From assembly GCF_020882245.1 (NCBI RefSeq), contig NC_083598.1, positions 26,201,858 to 26,265,857 on the forward strand: a stretch of DNA of 64,000 bases, read 5' to 3'. The stretch is from Rhopalosiphum padi (Eukaryota > Arthropoda > Insecta > Hemiptera > Aphididae). The notes beneath the pieces were generated by a model, which did no database searches, was not told the origin of the DNA, and saw nothing but the letters and a program-made list of their open reading frames with translations. A program made the translations under genes and the position numbers. Position 1 is the stretch's first letter, and the number at the start of each line of letters is the position of its first letter. Of the stretch, positions 52,528-64,000 are shown piece by piece.

Positions 52528-55169
52528 ATGAACATTATCTACGCAAAAGGAATAGTAGTTTTGATAGTTCTTGCATGTGTGTTACACACAGTGAGTATCA
52601 TAAAATAAAATAATATATTTAAGTCTATTTTTATTTATTAAATCTTTCGACAATTGAATAAGCAATAATAATCATTTCACTGTGGTGCCACTGGTACCAG
52701 TGACAAACAATATGTTATTAATAATTTACATACAATTATTTTCTTTGGAACTTCCTCTTGTTAAACTAACTAAAAAAACTCACTAAACAATGGTTACCTA
52801 TTATTTTTAAATATATTTTACTAAACTAGTTACTTTTAATAGCAACAGAAACAACAAAATCACGTATAACGTTATTATGTTTAACGATGTAAACTAATAT
52901 ATTTTATTGTAGATATTGACAGAATTAAAGTTTCAATTTTGAAAGGCTCGTGAGATTAACCATATTACACATATTTTATTCAATTTAATATTTAAAAAAC
53001 TATCACCAGTTTTTCAGTAGTTTGTAATGTAAACTATTACACAGACACACGGTTTAATGAATTATTCAAGTATCACTATTTCAACAAAAATTATTGATAA
53101 AAATATCAAAATATCAACTGCAAAAATAAATACTTTTATGCACCTATCGTTTGTTTTCTATATCCATATACATAATGTTGTGCGAAATAAGTGTCATCAA
53201 TGAGTGACTTATTAATCAGAATTTCACGTTTATGTTATTTTCACTCTTACCAGATAAGCCTATTATATATATATCATTTATCTCTATTAAAAATTCAAAA
53301 CAAATTTAAAAAAATATAAATAGTTATTATTATCATATGTGGAATAGAATTATAATAATTATTATTATTTATGACATAATACGTTTCATCCAATTCTAAA
53401 TACACAACGCGGCCACGCCAAACATTATATTTTACCTGCATTGGTAAAAACGTTGTTTATTTTATTCAGATTAAAAAGAAATTTTTAAAAGACGTAACTC
53501 ATAAATATTATTATAATTTCATATATTATGACGATATATATCCTTATAAGTTAAACAAATATAAAAACTATATAAAATTACACGAAACAATATTTTTCAA
53601 TTTTAGAACTGTGCAAGAACTGAAAGATCATTATCGAAACTCGACAATAATAGTAAATTAAAAACATCTACTTCAAATTTATCAAATAACGAAAAAAAAA
53701 ATGGTTCGGTTGAACAAATGTTATTAAATATTGCCACTATAATCCAAGGCTGTATAGACGAAAAAACCATGAATAATAAGGAATTTAAAACAAAACTGGA
53801 CAATTTATATAAGAATTTGGTAAATGATAAAAGTAAGTGTTAATATTTTTAATATTCATTAGTTACCAAAAGTCATGGTCCTATATTAATAATAGACCAT
53901 CCTTGTGTACACACATAGAGTGCGCTCCTCGAGTGTGACTTAGTACTACACTTTAATTTTAGACATTACAGCGAATAGGACACAGTCTCAAATTTTTTGT
54001 AATTTTCTGAAGGCTAAACTGAGAAAATTGTTTTCGTATTCATTACACATATATTTTATATTACATTCGTATCAAAAATCGCACAGTTCATATTATTCAC
54101 CTCATTGTCCTCATTTAAACTCTACTCTGAGGTAATCGCTTGCAATTGCTATGGGTACGTCCTATATCCATTTATAATATATTATTATCCATAACTTTTA
54201 GGTATTTATTATCTCGAAAAATATTTGTACGGTCTTGATCTTGTAAACAAGATTAAGAGATAAGATTACTTGTTTACAAGATCGTGGGTTTTTGAAAAGA
54301 TTTTAAATTCATTCAATTAAATATTATTTTCTTTATCATCATCATTTTTCAAGTTATTAATATTTTAATGACATTCTAAATTTTATACCTACCGAATCGC
54401 ATACATAAAAATTGAAATCTGAACACGAAATTAGTTTATATTCAAAGTATTTAAAGTTTGAATAAGCCAAATTGCGTAGAACAATCATATTCTACAAAAT
54501 ATTAATTTACAGTTAAAAGAATTAAACAGCAAACCAATGTTTAAAGATATATGATTAAAGACTACAACACTGATATAAGTACGACTACATAGTACAGTGG
54601 TTTTCAAACTGGGTGCCGCGGTACACTGGCGTGCCGCGAGTATCCACTAAGTGTGCCGCGATTTTTCCATAAATTACCGATTGCATTGAATTTTGATATA
54701 AAAGATGCGGGTATGTGTCAACTATTCGTCCAAGCATTAAAAATATTTGTTAGCCCATCAATCATACGTTTCTTATTAAATGTATATATAATTATAATTA
54801 ATTCAAAACAATTTTGTTCATCTAAAAAAAAAGGTCAGTGTGCCGTGAAAATTGTTTGAAGTGTACGGTGTGCCGTGTATAATAAAAGTTTGAAAACCAC
54901 TGACATAGTACATACACAGGCCCTACTATACTCTGTAGTACTACTCTATAAGAAAGACAAAAATATAATAGTATATAAAGTATATGTCAACAATAAAACA
55001 TACGATTCGTTTTATTTCAGTACAAAATAAGTTAAAAACATACACGAAAAAAGTGATGAAGATTAAACAACAATACGAGGACGACGTCAAAGTATTGAAG
55101 ATAATGAAAAGTGGGGCAGGTAGCAAAAGTAGTAAAACTAAAAATAAACCAGCAAAAATTAGTAAGTAA
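52528..55169 (+). CDS. Small secreted Lys-rich protein, three exons (145 aa)
   Basis: Exons are 52528-52590 (21 codons, donor GTGAGT), 53607-53832 (acceptor TTTTAG, donor GTAAGT) and 55021-55169 (acceptor TTTCAG). Phases are 0 and 1 and join without a stop. Residues 1-21 are a signal peptide (core GIVVLIVLACVL); cleavage probably falls near LHT/NC or just after it. The mature chain has two Cys (residue 23 and in IIQGCIDEK), many Asn/Ser/Lys, and a Lys-rich C-terminus (GAGSKSSKTKNKPAKISK). Exon 2 carries NLSNNEKKNG and TMNNKEF, which match NLTKHEKELG and TINNHEF of the divergent minus-strand gene. Intron 2 holds an intact hAT MITE and a perfect 15-bp stem-loop. The stop overlaps a strong donor at 55162 (GTAAGT); splicing it to TTTTTAG at 55218 would replace the last two residues and end at 55232. 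AATAAA follows at 55551. Family unknown; secreted, function not assigned. Confidence 0.75.
54237..54283. repeat. Perfect 15-bp stem, 17-nt loop
   Basis: Arms GATCTTGTAAACAAG and CTTGTTTACAAGATC. It lies in intron 2 of the plus-strand secreted gene, about 310 bp upstream of the MITE. The stem is short for a microRNA precursor. Confidence 0.85.
54595..54902. mobile_element. hAT-type MITE, 308 bp, with perfect 8-bp target duplication
   Basis: The ends are inverted repeats: left CAGTGGTTTTCAAACT, right AGTTTGAAAACCACTG. The element is flanked by ACATAGTA at 54587-54594 and again at 54903-54910, an exact 8-bp duplication as made by hAT transposases. The left subterminal part contains GTGCCGCGG-type repeats mirrored as GTGTGCCGTG near the right end. 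It has no transposase frame, so it is non-autonomous. It sits in intron 2 of the plus-strand secreted gene. The intact duplication suggests a fairly recent insertion. Confidence 0.88.
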
Positions 55170-55550
55170 ACCAAAAACAATAATCAATAATATTATTAAT
55201 ATTAATATTTATTTTTAGAATCATTCAAATAATAATAACCAAGAACGCAGTGTGGTTAAATATCCGTTACAATAATATATTAATTCATTATAAACTACCT
55301 ATTATTATACTACCAGCCGATTCAAATGATGTCAACAATTTATATTAGGTACCTATAAGATATTTTGTTAAATAACAGATAACAGATAGTTTGGATAGGA
55401 ACAAGTTTGGAATTAAGTATATACTATCAATAATTATTTCTCGTTCCAACTTATATCCAATTTTATGATGGACCACTAATAATCATAGTCAATATTCCAG
55501 TAATCTTGTGTTGAGCTTTATTCTTTGTATACTGCGAAAGAAATACATTC

Positions 55551-55556
55551 AATAAA
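55551..55556 (+). terminator. AATAAA polyadenylation signal of the plus-strand secreted gene
   Basis: Canonical hexamer about 380 nt after the stop at 55169 and about 320 nt after the alternative stop at 55232. It is the first full AATAAA I noticed downstream of this gene. Confidence 0.45.
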
Positions 55557-55559
55557 CAT

Positions 55560-57770
55560 TTTCACAGATAACATTTTTCATTTAATATGTTTTACAATCC
55601 ATTAAGACTTAAGATTCGTTGTTTAATTTAATTTTGGTGCAATGGGTAGTATATCTAGTGGTACAGTTGTAAATGATTAAATAGAAGTAATAACTTGAAT
55701 ATAAGATTTCTACATTATATTTAAAACAATAAACACTAAAAATATACATTTTGTGCAAACAATATAATTTGTCGTTTTTCTAATTATATATTAAGAAAAA
55801 TACTAATTATGTATTACTAATTAGTAATTATTGAAAATCTTAATCAAATATAGTATAGAATAAAAAATTAATTGTATGTTGTAAGCCAACATAAAATATT
55901 TACATATTACCATATATGATCTCTAAAACTAGCAAACTATTATTTAGAGGTAATTTATCTTTTCATCATAATATGAAAAGTATGTTTAGCACAATAGAAA
56001 CAATATTTTCTATTGTTTCGTACTAGAGATCAGTACGGGTCGTACGAAATTCGCACTAACGTATGGTCAAGTGGCCAGGATAAATTCTAGCTAATACAAA
56101 TATTACTGAAAAATCTTAAAAACGAGTAAGTAAATAAGTCACGGTAAAAATATCAAAACGACATAGGTACCTCATATATTTTTAATTAACCAATGATGAA
56201 GTTTCGTCTTTCTGAATCGGTCTCTTAGAGTCTGCAAAGATGTTGAAAAATCTTGAGAATAATTTCACATAGGTCCAACAACGGAATTTTATGGATGCAT
56301 TTTAATATTACTAATTAGTATATTATGTAATAAAATAAAAATAAATACATACAAATCGTAAGTTAAAACTAAAATATATAAAACGACCTATACATACCTT
56401 GTTTTTCTAAATTGTATTTTTGTTGAACTATTTGCAAACATTAATTTAAAAACATATACGAAATAAAAATAATAATATAATAATATTACTTAAAATTCAT
56501 AAAACTTACAAACACAAATAACATATTTAATAATTTATTCAGTTTCCAATCGGGAAACAAAAGTAATGCATAATTATTGTATAACTAAATAATTGTAATT
56601 TTCAATACATACTATTAGGATATGACGTATAACCTTGGTGCACTTGATTGAAGATTTTTATGCGCGGTAAATCCGATTTAAATCCAGTTTATCCAGTAAT
56701 ATCCCTCATTTTAAAAATTTTTCTAGTTTAATAACTTTTATTAAGATAATATTTTGTGTATAAATACAGTATTATTCATAAAATAAAAATATGAAAATTA
56801 CAAGATATCTAGTTGTTTTGTGGTTCTTAAAAAAAAATAATGACCATAGAGACTTTGAATGTCCACTGGTTCTTTGTAGCGTTTATTATAAATAGATTTC
56901 AAAAAAGTAATTGATATTTACGCGTACCTAACACTGTTTTGATAAAATTTACATTTAAATCGCTACTATAAAATCTAAAAGTTTTGTGAAATATATACTT
57001 TATACTATAATTTAAATTATTCATCTTTTACGTTATTTATATTTTTATCAACAATTTTATTATTTTCACCAATATTTTATGTTGATTTATGCATATGTCA
57101 TAATTTATCGGTCATTAGATCATATTTTAAACTTCAAATACAATATAATTCTGTAATTCTGTTTATGCATTAAGTCGGACGATTTCAATGGCCAATTATA
57201 TTATTTTCAATTTTTTACAGAAATAAATTATTTTATTAATTTACGATATTATTATGTTATAATATACTCTCGTTTAAAATATAATTAATATTTTATAATA
57301 CAGTGTAATTATACTGCACTAGATACAATTATGATTTAAACGTATATGACAAATTCTTCCTTTTTCAAACTACAAAACCTTGTTAAATAAGGCTTGTTAG
57401 TTGTTTGGTATTTTTCCACAACTAGATGTAATTATAACAACTTACGTATCTAAAATAACTAATTCGTGATTTTAGACTTAGGTAAATGCAAATTTAACCA
57501 ATTTATATTCAAGCAATTATTTAAATATTTTAATATATTTAAAATGACATGTATACCTACTACTATTTATATTTTAACACAAAATAACAGTTTGTTAAAA
57601 ACCATTAATTACAAACTGCTGCAGACGCTGTATATTATATGTAAAACCAAAAAACAAATGTTTTCCTTTTGCATAATTTAAACACAAAAAACTGGAGTCC
57701 TTCGAAAAGCCTTCTTCGGGTTAAGATAATTACTTCATGTGCTAACTAATAATTTTAATTTCAATCGGTT
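55560..57770. other. AT-rich DNA without a supported gene
   Basis: Lies between the plus secreted gene and a hAT element. No further member of the secreted family was recognised. Confidence 0.5.
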
Positions 57771-57783
57771 TACGATAACGCAA

Positions 57784-58628
57784 CAGTGCCGTAGCTAGGG
57801 GTACACCGGGGACACTTACCCCCTTGAAATTATCAATTTCAATTCCATCACTATGCCTTCAATATTTATTTATAAATAGGTAGGTTGACCGCCACACACA
57901 CTGTACCTAATTACAGTATTACATACATACAGCCATAAAGATAATAGGTTTAACCACAACTCCTATACAACACAATGTTATAATTTGAAATAATGGAACT
58001 TTGAGACAACTGTTCGTTTTTATTTATTGTACATTTGGTATGTAGGTCGTACAAATACTACGAACGCACGCAGTTAATTGTTAATCGCGATTTCGTGTAC
58101 AAACTGTGACTTTTGTTATGTTTTCAATCATTTAAATTTGTTTAGTAACTTTAGTTGCTTCATAATAATCTCATTTATTTGTAGCTATCCTATTTGTGTA
58201 ATGTGAGAGCTGTGGCTTGTTTTATATTATTATATTATATGTTTATAAAAGTTATAAGTTAAAACTTTAAAACCTCTTATATTCTTGTTGAATTAATATT
58301 TCTTGTTTGAAATAATATTCGAATTAAAAATAAAATTTTATGTTTACAACACATATGATTACTTACATATTAATTAGGTAATACTACATTAATTCTATGG
58401 TCTACAATTACAACAAATGTCAATACATTGTTATGCTAAATATATACCGTAGTCACCAACACAATGTATTAGTAAGTCATAAAAAAGCAGTATATGTATA
58501 GTATACAAAATGAACAAAGCGTGTAATGAACAGACGGGTCATAAAGTAATAGGTGAGTCGTAGGTATTCTAACATGGCAAAAATTGGAGAAAAAAGTAGA
58601 ATGCCTCCCCCTCCCCAGAACGGCACTG
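57784..58628. mobile_element. hAT-type non-autonomous element, 845 bp
   Basis: The left end reads CAGTGCCGTAGCTAGGGG and the right end, read inverted, CAGTGCCGTTCTGGGG, so nine bases of TIR match exactly followed by G-rich subterminal sequence. Flanks are TAACGCAA (57776-57783) and TAACACAA (58629-58636), an 8-bp duplication with one mismatch. The interior is AT-rich, contains only short overlapping frames and no recognisable transposase. The older flank mismatch suggests it is older than the element at 54.6 kb. Confidence 0.75.
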
Positions 58629-59220
58629 TAACACAATGTATATATATATATATAATATCTGTGCACATATAGTATATACATACGTACAAATGTATTGTAT
58701 TTGACAAACAGTCCCACGATAAAAGACGTCCGTTACGCATGCATTTCCAATCAATTACCAATATATATTTCCCTTTAAAATATTGCTATACCGACGGATT
58801 TTTTTTTTCATTTTTCTTTTGTTGTCCGTTGTTTATTTATTTACATTTTACTTATCGATAATAATAAACTAAAAAACAAGCGCATTGATATTATCCTCAT
58901 AACCTATTCCAATCAAACTTAAATTCTTTGAAATAATAAAAAAAAAAAAAAATTAATTTGATACTAAAATTGAATAGCTAGCTGTAAGTAACTTTTTAGT
59001 AAATATATTCTTAAAATAAATACATTTCTCATATATTTGTTACGAATTCGCTCATATACAAACCCTGATAAAATTGCATTATTTATATATTATGAAGAAA
59101 CTCGTTAAAAAAGTAACCGTTTTATATAGTATTATATATTAAGATACGTTTCTAAATAGATATAATGCGGACAGGAATGCAAACTATACAAATGATATTT
59201 TTTCTGTTTTGTAACACATA

Positions 59221-59265
59221 AACACACACACACACAGACTCACACATACACACGTACATACACAA
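59221..59265. repeat. Imperfect (CA)n microsatellite
   Basis: CA units with GACT and TA/GT interruptions, just before a CpG island. Confidence 0.9.
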
Positions 59266-59289
59266 TAGATCTGATGGTTTTTGCTACTC

Positions 59290-59560
59290 TGACATTGATT
59301 GCAGTTGTCGACCGGCGCGCATGTCCGCCTAGGACGGCATAATAGTCAGACGAGCAAAGCCGCGTTAATGACCCGAATTCCGCGATAACGCACTGTACTA
59401 TTGTCCATTTGTACCGTGCCAGTACAACAATTGACTCGGACTAAGATGCGATCATAATAATATATTTATATTATATTCACTGTAATGTGGCTGCCGGCGG
59501 ACGATTCGAGAACGTATTTTAACCAGTTTACACTACGCGTGGGCAGCCACGTGCGATATC
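59290..59560. promoter_or_regulatory. CpG-rich island
   Basis: GC-rich blocks such as CGACCGGCGCGCATG and GGCTGCCGGCGG. After ATTGCAG at 59304 a frame of 28 codons reads LSTGAHVRLGRHNSQTSK, which could be a small exon but lacks other support. More likely a promoter area. Confidence 0.25.
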
Positions 59561-60588
59561 CGTTTTGTACAGATTATTATTTACTATTATCGAAGTTACT
59601 TACTCGGCTTGAAAACACATGACCGAAAAACTAATAACAGTATTTCTGTTTGTCCGACAGCGTCGTTCGGTTTGCAGTACTTTTGTACAATATGGTATAC
59701 ACTAATTTGGGAGGGGGGCGCTAGGAAAACGACCGCTAATAAAGCAGCACTTTTATAAGGTCGTCACTTATTTTTAATGTTTTGTAACAAAATAGTTTAA
59801 TCTTTAAAATGCAATCTGAACACTTTATATTATGGATTTATAAATGTATATTGTCATATTGTCAGAATCATAAGTCTTTATCACAGAATTATACTGTGCC
59901 TATTCATACAAGTAATATGTATAAATTGATGTACAATATGTTACCGGAAATATAAATAACTTAGGTGTTATGAATACTGCTGACTAGCTTTAGGCAATTT
60001 TAATAGAACATATAATACCCAGGGTTAATTGAAATATTGCTTATGTATTTTATAAAATTACATTATAAAATGCAAAAATTGTTTTAGACAATATAAATAA
60101 ATTAAATTGTTTGTCATATTATAAACTTAAAATAACTTATAATAGATACTATAAATACTTACCTATTATTTATTAGCTTATAATATATAATATAGTTATT
60201 TCTTATTACTTATTGTTGAAGAATTACATATTTTAGAGTTACATATATTATTTTATTAAGCATTGAAAAAACCTTGTCCTTTAAAAATTACTGATGGTGT
60301 TATAAATCTATTCGGTTCATTTAAACTCAAGAGACTTGAGAACAGCAAACTTTTTAATCTGATATTGGTACACCATTATGAATTTATGAATTTAAATTTT
60401 TCATCAAGATTTGATTGAAAGTCAATTAAGTCCACTTAGAAACGAGAGTTAAAATCAATAGCTATTACAGGTTTAACTATAGAAACTGTTTTCAAGCCTT
60501 TTTGTTTTTGTTGACATGGTTCACAAAAATGCAAAAATGTCTATACCTTTACGTGTTATATATATATTTATATATATAAGTTATATTC

Positions 60589-60923
60589 CTAAGTTCTTTG
60601 ATCATTTAATCCTGTTCTCCATGTCCTATTAAAATGTACGAGGTCAGCAATACATCTAACAGCTCTCTGTCGGGTACATAATATAACAAAATGTCTTTTA
60701 TGGGAAAATATATGGTTTTTTTTTGCATGTACAATCAACTCATCAAACCTACGACAAAAAATAAATAAATATTTAAACAAAATAAAATGAAAACTTTTTA
60801 AAAAATAGTTACCTCATAACTATATAAATGGAAGTCTTTGGCTCTTTTTTTATCTCACCCTTTGATTTTCAAAATGGTTTCTATTAACTCGACATATTGT
60901 TTATAAGATAAAATAAAACTCAT
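60589..60923 (-). CDS. Unrecognised basic protein, two exons (74 aa or longer)
   Basis: Minus-strand exons are 60923-60859 and 60748-60589, joined by a 110-bp intron from GTGAGA to GTCGTAG. The phase fits: AAA GG|G TTT. From the ATG at 60923 the product is 74 aa, beginning MSFILSYKQYVELIETILK, then FDELIVHAKKNHIFSHKRHF and ending LVHFNRTWRTGLNDQRT. It is rich in His, Arg and Lys. The first exon's frame stays open to 60980, and DNA near 60990-61030 reads GRVITIIKDIPQ in another frame, so more 5' exons are likely. An alternative donor at 60812 also has an open frame but a shorter one. No domain recognised; host gene or domesticated transposon fragment are both possible. Confidence 0.45.
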
Positions 60924-61029
60924 ATTACGAGTTACATTTTTAAACAATTCTTTGTAAAATGTTGATTTTAAAATACATTTTTACTTTGTGGAATGTCCTT
61001 TATAATTGTAATTACTCTGCCCAACACTA

Positions 61030-62150
61030 TACGTCTTTTAGTATTATTAACTATAATACAGTTTACACAACAGTTTATGCATTATTATTATCACTATAAA
61101 TATTATGTATTTGTTTATTGTTACTTGTACCTGTGTAAGTATGTAACATTATAAGCTGTATGGTTTATTTTTTTAAAGGCTCTGGCAACAAAAGATCAAA
61201 AACTAACAACGCATTTCTCATAAAAAAATGTGTCTTCTGTACTGAACTATAATATGAAGACGGTGTTAACGTATTTTATTTCGATTAGTCATTGTATTTA
61301 GATCTGCGGATGTAAAACTTAATTTAATGTACAATATAGAACTATAAAGATGTAACCATTTGTACAGCAACGGCCGTAGTATAACACGAGTTTTCTACAA
61401 AATAAAAAAGGTTCAAAACTTTTTTTGTACCCCTTAAAATTATGCAAATGACTTTTAGTTTACAATAATTCTCGTCCGTGTGCGTGAAAGCATAACCGTA
61501 ACAGAGATACGGACGAGTCGCTCACATTATTAGACATTATCGATCATTCACTAAGCTCGCGATCTCTCGAGGTACATTGAATTATTTCTTACGGTCGACA
61601 TTGAAAAAATCCATATGCTAATCCAATTTCGACAGCGGTGTGGAGAATTTACTATGCATACGCTATATTTCCAAATCATTGGTCACAAATTCATAATATA
61701 TTTGAAGAATCCCAACTGGCACTAGACTATTTCAAATCATATACGAGCTATTCGTTTTAATTTATATTGCACTATGCATACATGTAATTTTTTAGTTGCG
61801 TATAATTTACATTTTGTACTCGTGTTTGATGAAAAGTTCAATTTTACATAATATGCTCGAAGACAATAACATAGGGTTCGAAATTAGAAATACCTACAGA
61901 AATAATTGTATTCAGCAATGCTACTTCAGGTAGGGCGGGCACAAAGTTAAAAAGTAAGCTAAATATTTTTCATTCTAAATAACATTTGCGTCAGAGGTTT
62001 AATACAATTTTAAAGGTATTTATTTTTAAAACAAAAAAAAAACGAAAACCCTATCTTATTTATAATTAAATCCGAATAGAGGACGGTAAGTTTTTTTCTC
62101 GATACAACACATTATTATATTTGACGTGATGGTTACTTTTTAATTGAAAT
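61030..62150. other. Mixed DNA without a defined gene
   Basis: A GC-richer patch at 61470-61660 with a hairpin and short frames; possible regulatory DNA. Confidence 0.4.
61471..61517. repeat. 9-bp GC-rich inverted repeat
   Basis: CTCGTCCGT and ACGGACGAG separated by 29 bases in a GC-richer patch. Could be a hairpin or paired regulatory site. Confidence 0.6.
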
Positions 62151-62177
62151 ATATATATGTGTGTGTGTGTTTGTGTG
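62149..62177. repeat. Compound (AT)n(GT)n microsatellite
   Basis: AT repeats pass directly into GT repeats. Confidence 0.85.
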
Positions 62178-62559
62178 ATCTTCGAGAAAATAGTATCATA
62201 TACAATTTAAAACTGGTTTGTTTGACGTTCCTGATTTATTAGAGATTGGTTCCGGTGATCTTTTCAACAGAAACTACAGATTTTTCCGAAGACCGCATAA
62301 ACAATATAATACACTATACTACACTATTCCGAACCGTTACTCTCGCAATATAATAATATACAAGTTTCCGGTCTGTAGCAATTACGTCCGTTTTTATTTG
62401 TTTCTACTGCGTATACTAGTTGAAAACAAAACGGTTATTATCATTTAAGTGGGAAAGGGTGTTTGTTCTCCGAGTTCGATCGAAATGAAAACATGTACAT
62501 TTTCTTACACGGTCTTTTATATATACATATATATATATAGTGTATTTTATATGTCCATC

Positions 62560-63150
62560 CCCGTGATTCCCCAGGCACGATAGTAATTACAAACGCAAAA
62601 CAATATACGGTGCGCATAATATGTATAGCGAGCAGCTGCACGTGCGACAGTCGCACCTCCGGTACAGGTACCCACACCACTCGAATTCGTTTTCAGATTT
62701 CCCTCGGGAAAATCGATGGGCTCGTGCGTTACGTCAACGCGCCGTACACACGCCGTGTACATTTTATTATATATTATTATATACACGGGGCCCGCGTACG
62801 GCGACCTGCGAGAGTCTATATCGCGTCTATTTCCCATTTTTATTTTTTCCACTTTGGATTGTGTTATCGTGCTTCAGTAGGTAATAATACACTTCAATGT
62901 TCTTTTAAACCGCTCTGCCGGAAAACTACTGTTTTTGAGTCGAGACAGCTCTCTTCTTGGCCACGAGCGATTTGTTTCTCCGTTTGGACCACTGACTCTA
63001 TCCTCGTGTACAGCTAATAAACTGGCAACACGACCCGTTACTACGGCATCGAACGCGCGCGCTGACAACCAAACACGCGGTGTGCGGAATGCAGTTGTTA
63101 AACACAATAGATACTGTACAGCCCTGCAGTGTATACACACCGCTAAAGTG
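62560..63150. promoter_or_regulatory. CpG-rich island with E-boxes, probable promoter
   Basis: Six overlapping 80-135 codon frames on both strands show only that stops are rare. The block contains adjacent CAGCTG and CACGTG boxes at 62633-62644 and a GTGCGAC/GTCGCAC palindrome (62642-62656). A donor-like CAGTAG|GTAATA at 62880 could end a first exon on plus. No gene could be attached inside the window. Confidence 0.35.
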
Positions 63151-63204
63151 ACGGCGGAAAAATATTTTATTTTTTTAACATTTATTTTTTATTTTTTTTA
63201 GAAA

Positions 63205-64000
63205 CTCCAGAAATCATATACGTGTGATACAACAATAGCAAACAGACACAATAACACTATATAGTACTTAATCCAATATACAGGAGATAAAATATTAAAA
63301 CGTCCCGTGGACAAATGAAAAAACGTTCACGCCGCTGTGGACTAATTTGAACATATTTATTTTTGTTTTGTGTGCAGGTGCCAAAAATTACGCATGAGAA
63401 TTTCCCCTATAAGGCTACAACCTCAACTTCTCCGTTTACCGTAAATTATTTATTCAATTTACCTACTACAGTGTTAAAGTATAATACGTATTGCATTTTT
63501 TTTTTTTTTTTTTTAATTATGAGCTATAAATCAAAAATATGAATTTAAAAAATAACTGTCAATACATTAAATATTAAGTTAAAATACAAATTAATTATTT
63601 ACAATGAAAAAATAAAATCAATATGTAACATTACAGCCACTATTATAACTTAAGTCATAACAATTTATAAGGTTATTCGAGTATTTTAAATAAATAATTA
63701 CATTCATAATATATTCTAAACTTCACTATTATATTTTGAATTTGTTAGTACGTATTGAGAAATTATTACGAATTTCCACAAAATTCTAATTTAAACCATT
63801 ATAAATAAATATTGTAACAGTTTATTTTCAATATTTTTTAATTGGTACCAATACGAAAAAGGTATTAGAAACCTTGTAGTACAATTTCAAGCTTTTAAAA
63901 TTTTATCGAAATTGATAGAAAAAAATTAAATGAAAAATGTATAAATTTCTATTGATAACTTAAAATGGGTCAAAATATTTTTTAAATCATACCATATACA
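63205..64000. other. AT-rich DNA without a supported gene
   Basis: A poly-T run at 63499-63514 and otherwise featureless sequence to the window end. Confidence 0.55.

Noticed and set aside
58469..58761. Three overlapping minus frames
   Set aside because: They cross the right end of a hAT element and its AT microsatellite.
62547..63201. Overlapping 79-135 codon frames on both strands
   Set aside because: Stop codons are rare because the DNA is CpG-rich; all frames are equally open and none shows a domain or splice support.

Overview
The window is strongly AT-rich eukaryotic DNA: long gene-poor stretches, short introns with GT..AG borders, AATAAA signals after reading frames, and several short inverted-repeat DNA transposons. 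Base composition, recurrent strings such as TAGGTACCTA and ATAATATTAT, introns of about 60-110 bp and small secreted-protein genes make an insect likely. An aphid is my best guess, but this is inference because no marker gene names the species. No bacterial operon, rRNA, tRNA or CRISPR array is visible.

The clearest locus lies at 47.8-55.6 kb. Two small three-exon genes stand head to head. The minus-strand gene starts at 51844 and encodes 134 residues. The plus-strand gene starts at 52528 and encodes 145 residues. In both, exon 1 holds only a signal peptide and ends in phase 0, exon 2 ends in phase 1, and exon 3 is a short Lys-rich tail. A short stretch aligns between the two proteins (NL[TS]..EK..G and T[IM]NN.EF). 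They look like diverged paralogues of an undescribed secreted-protein family; a salivary or other secreted effector role is possible but unproven. The minus gene's long intron holds an antisense pseudogene (49928-50419). The plus gene's intron 2 holds an intact hAT-type MITE with a perfect 8-bp target duplication.

Smaller coding candidates elsewhere were found by reading splice sites and frames: a two-exon gene at 18.6-19.0 kb, a clean 45-codon internal exon at 27965-28099 (minus), a 59-residue single-pass membrane protein at 30.7 kb, a terminal exon at 31.1 kb, a two-exon gene at 60.6-60.9 kb (minus), and weaker single frames at 3.6, 8.2, 34.4, 37.4, 43.8 and 44.5 kb. None could be matched to a named family from memory.

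Four hAT-like elements are supported by terminal inverted repeats and target duplications (29.26, 32.79, 54.60 and 57.78 kb). Islands of CpG- and GC-rich DNA at 9.2, 14.0-15.0, 27.4-27.8, 59.3 and 62.6-63.1 kb contrast with the surroundings. They look like promoter or 5'-exon regions rather than coding sequence. The rest appears to be intergenic or intronic AT-rich DNA with microsatellites and palindromes.
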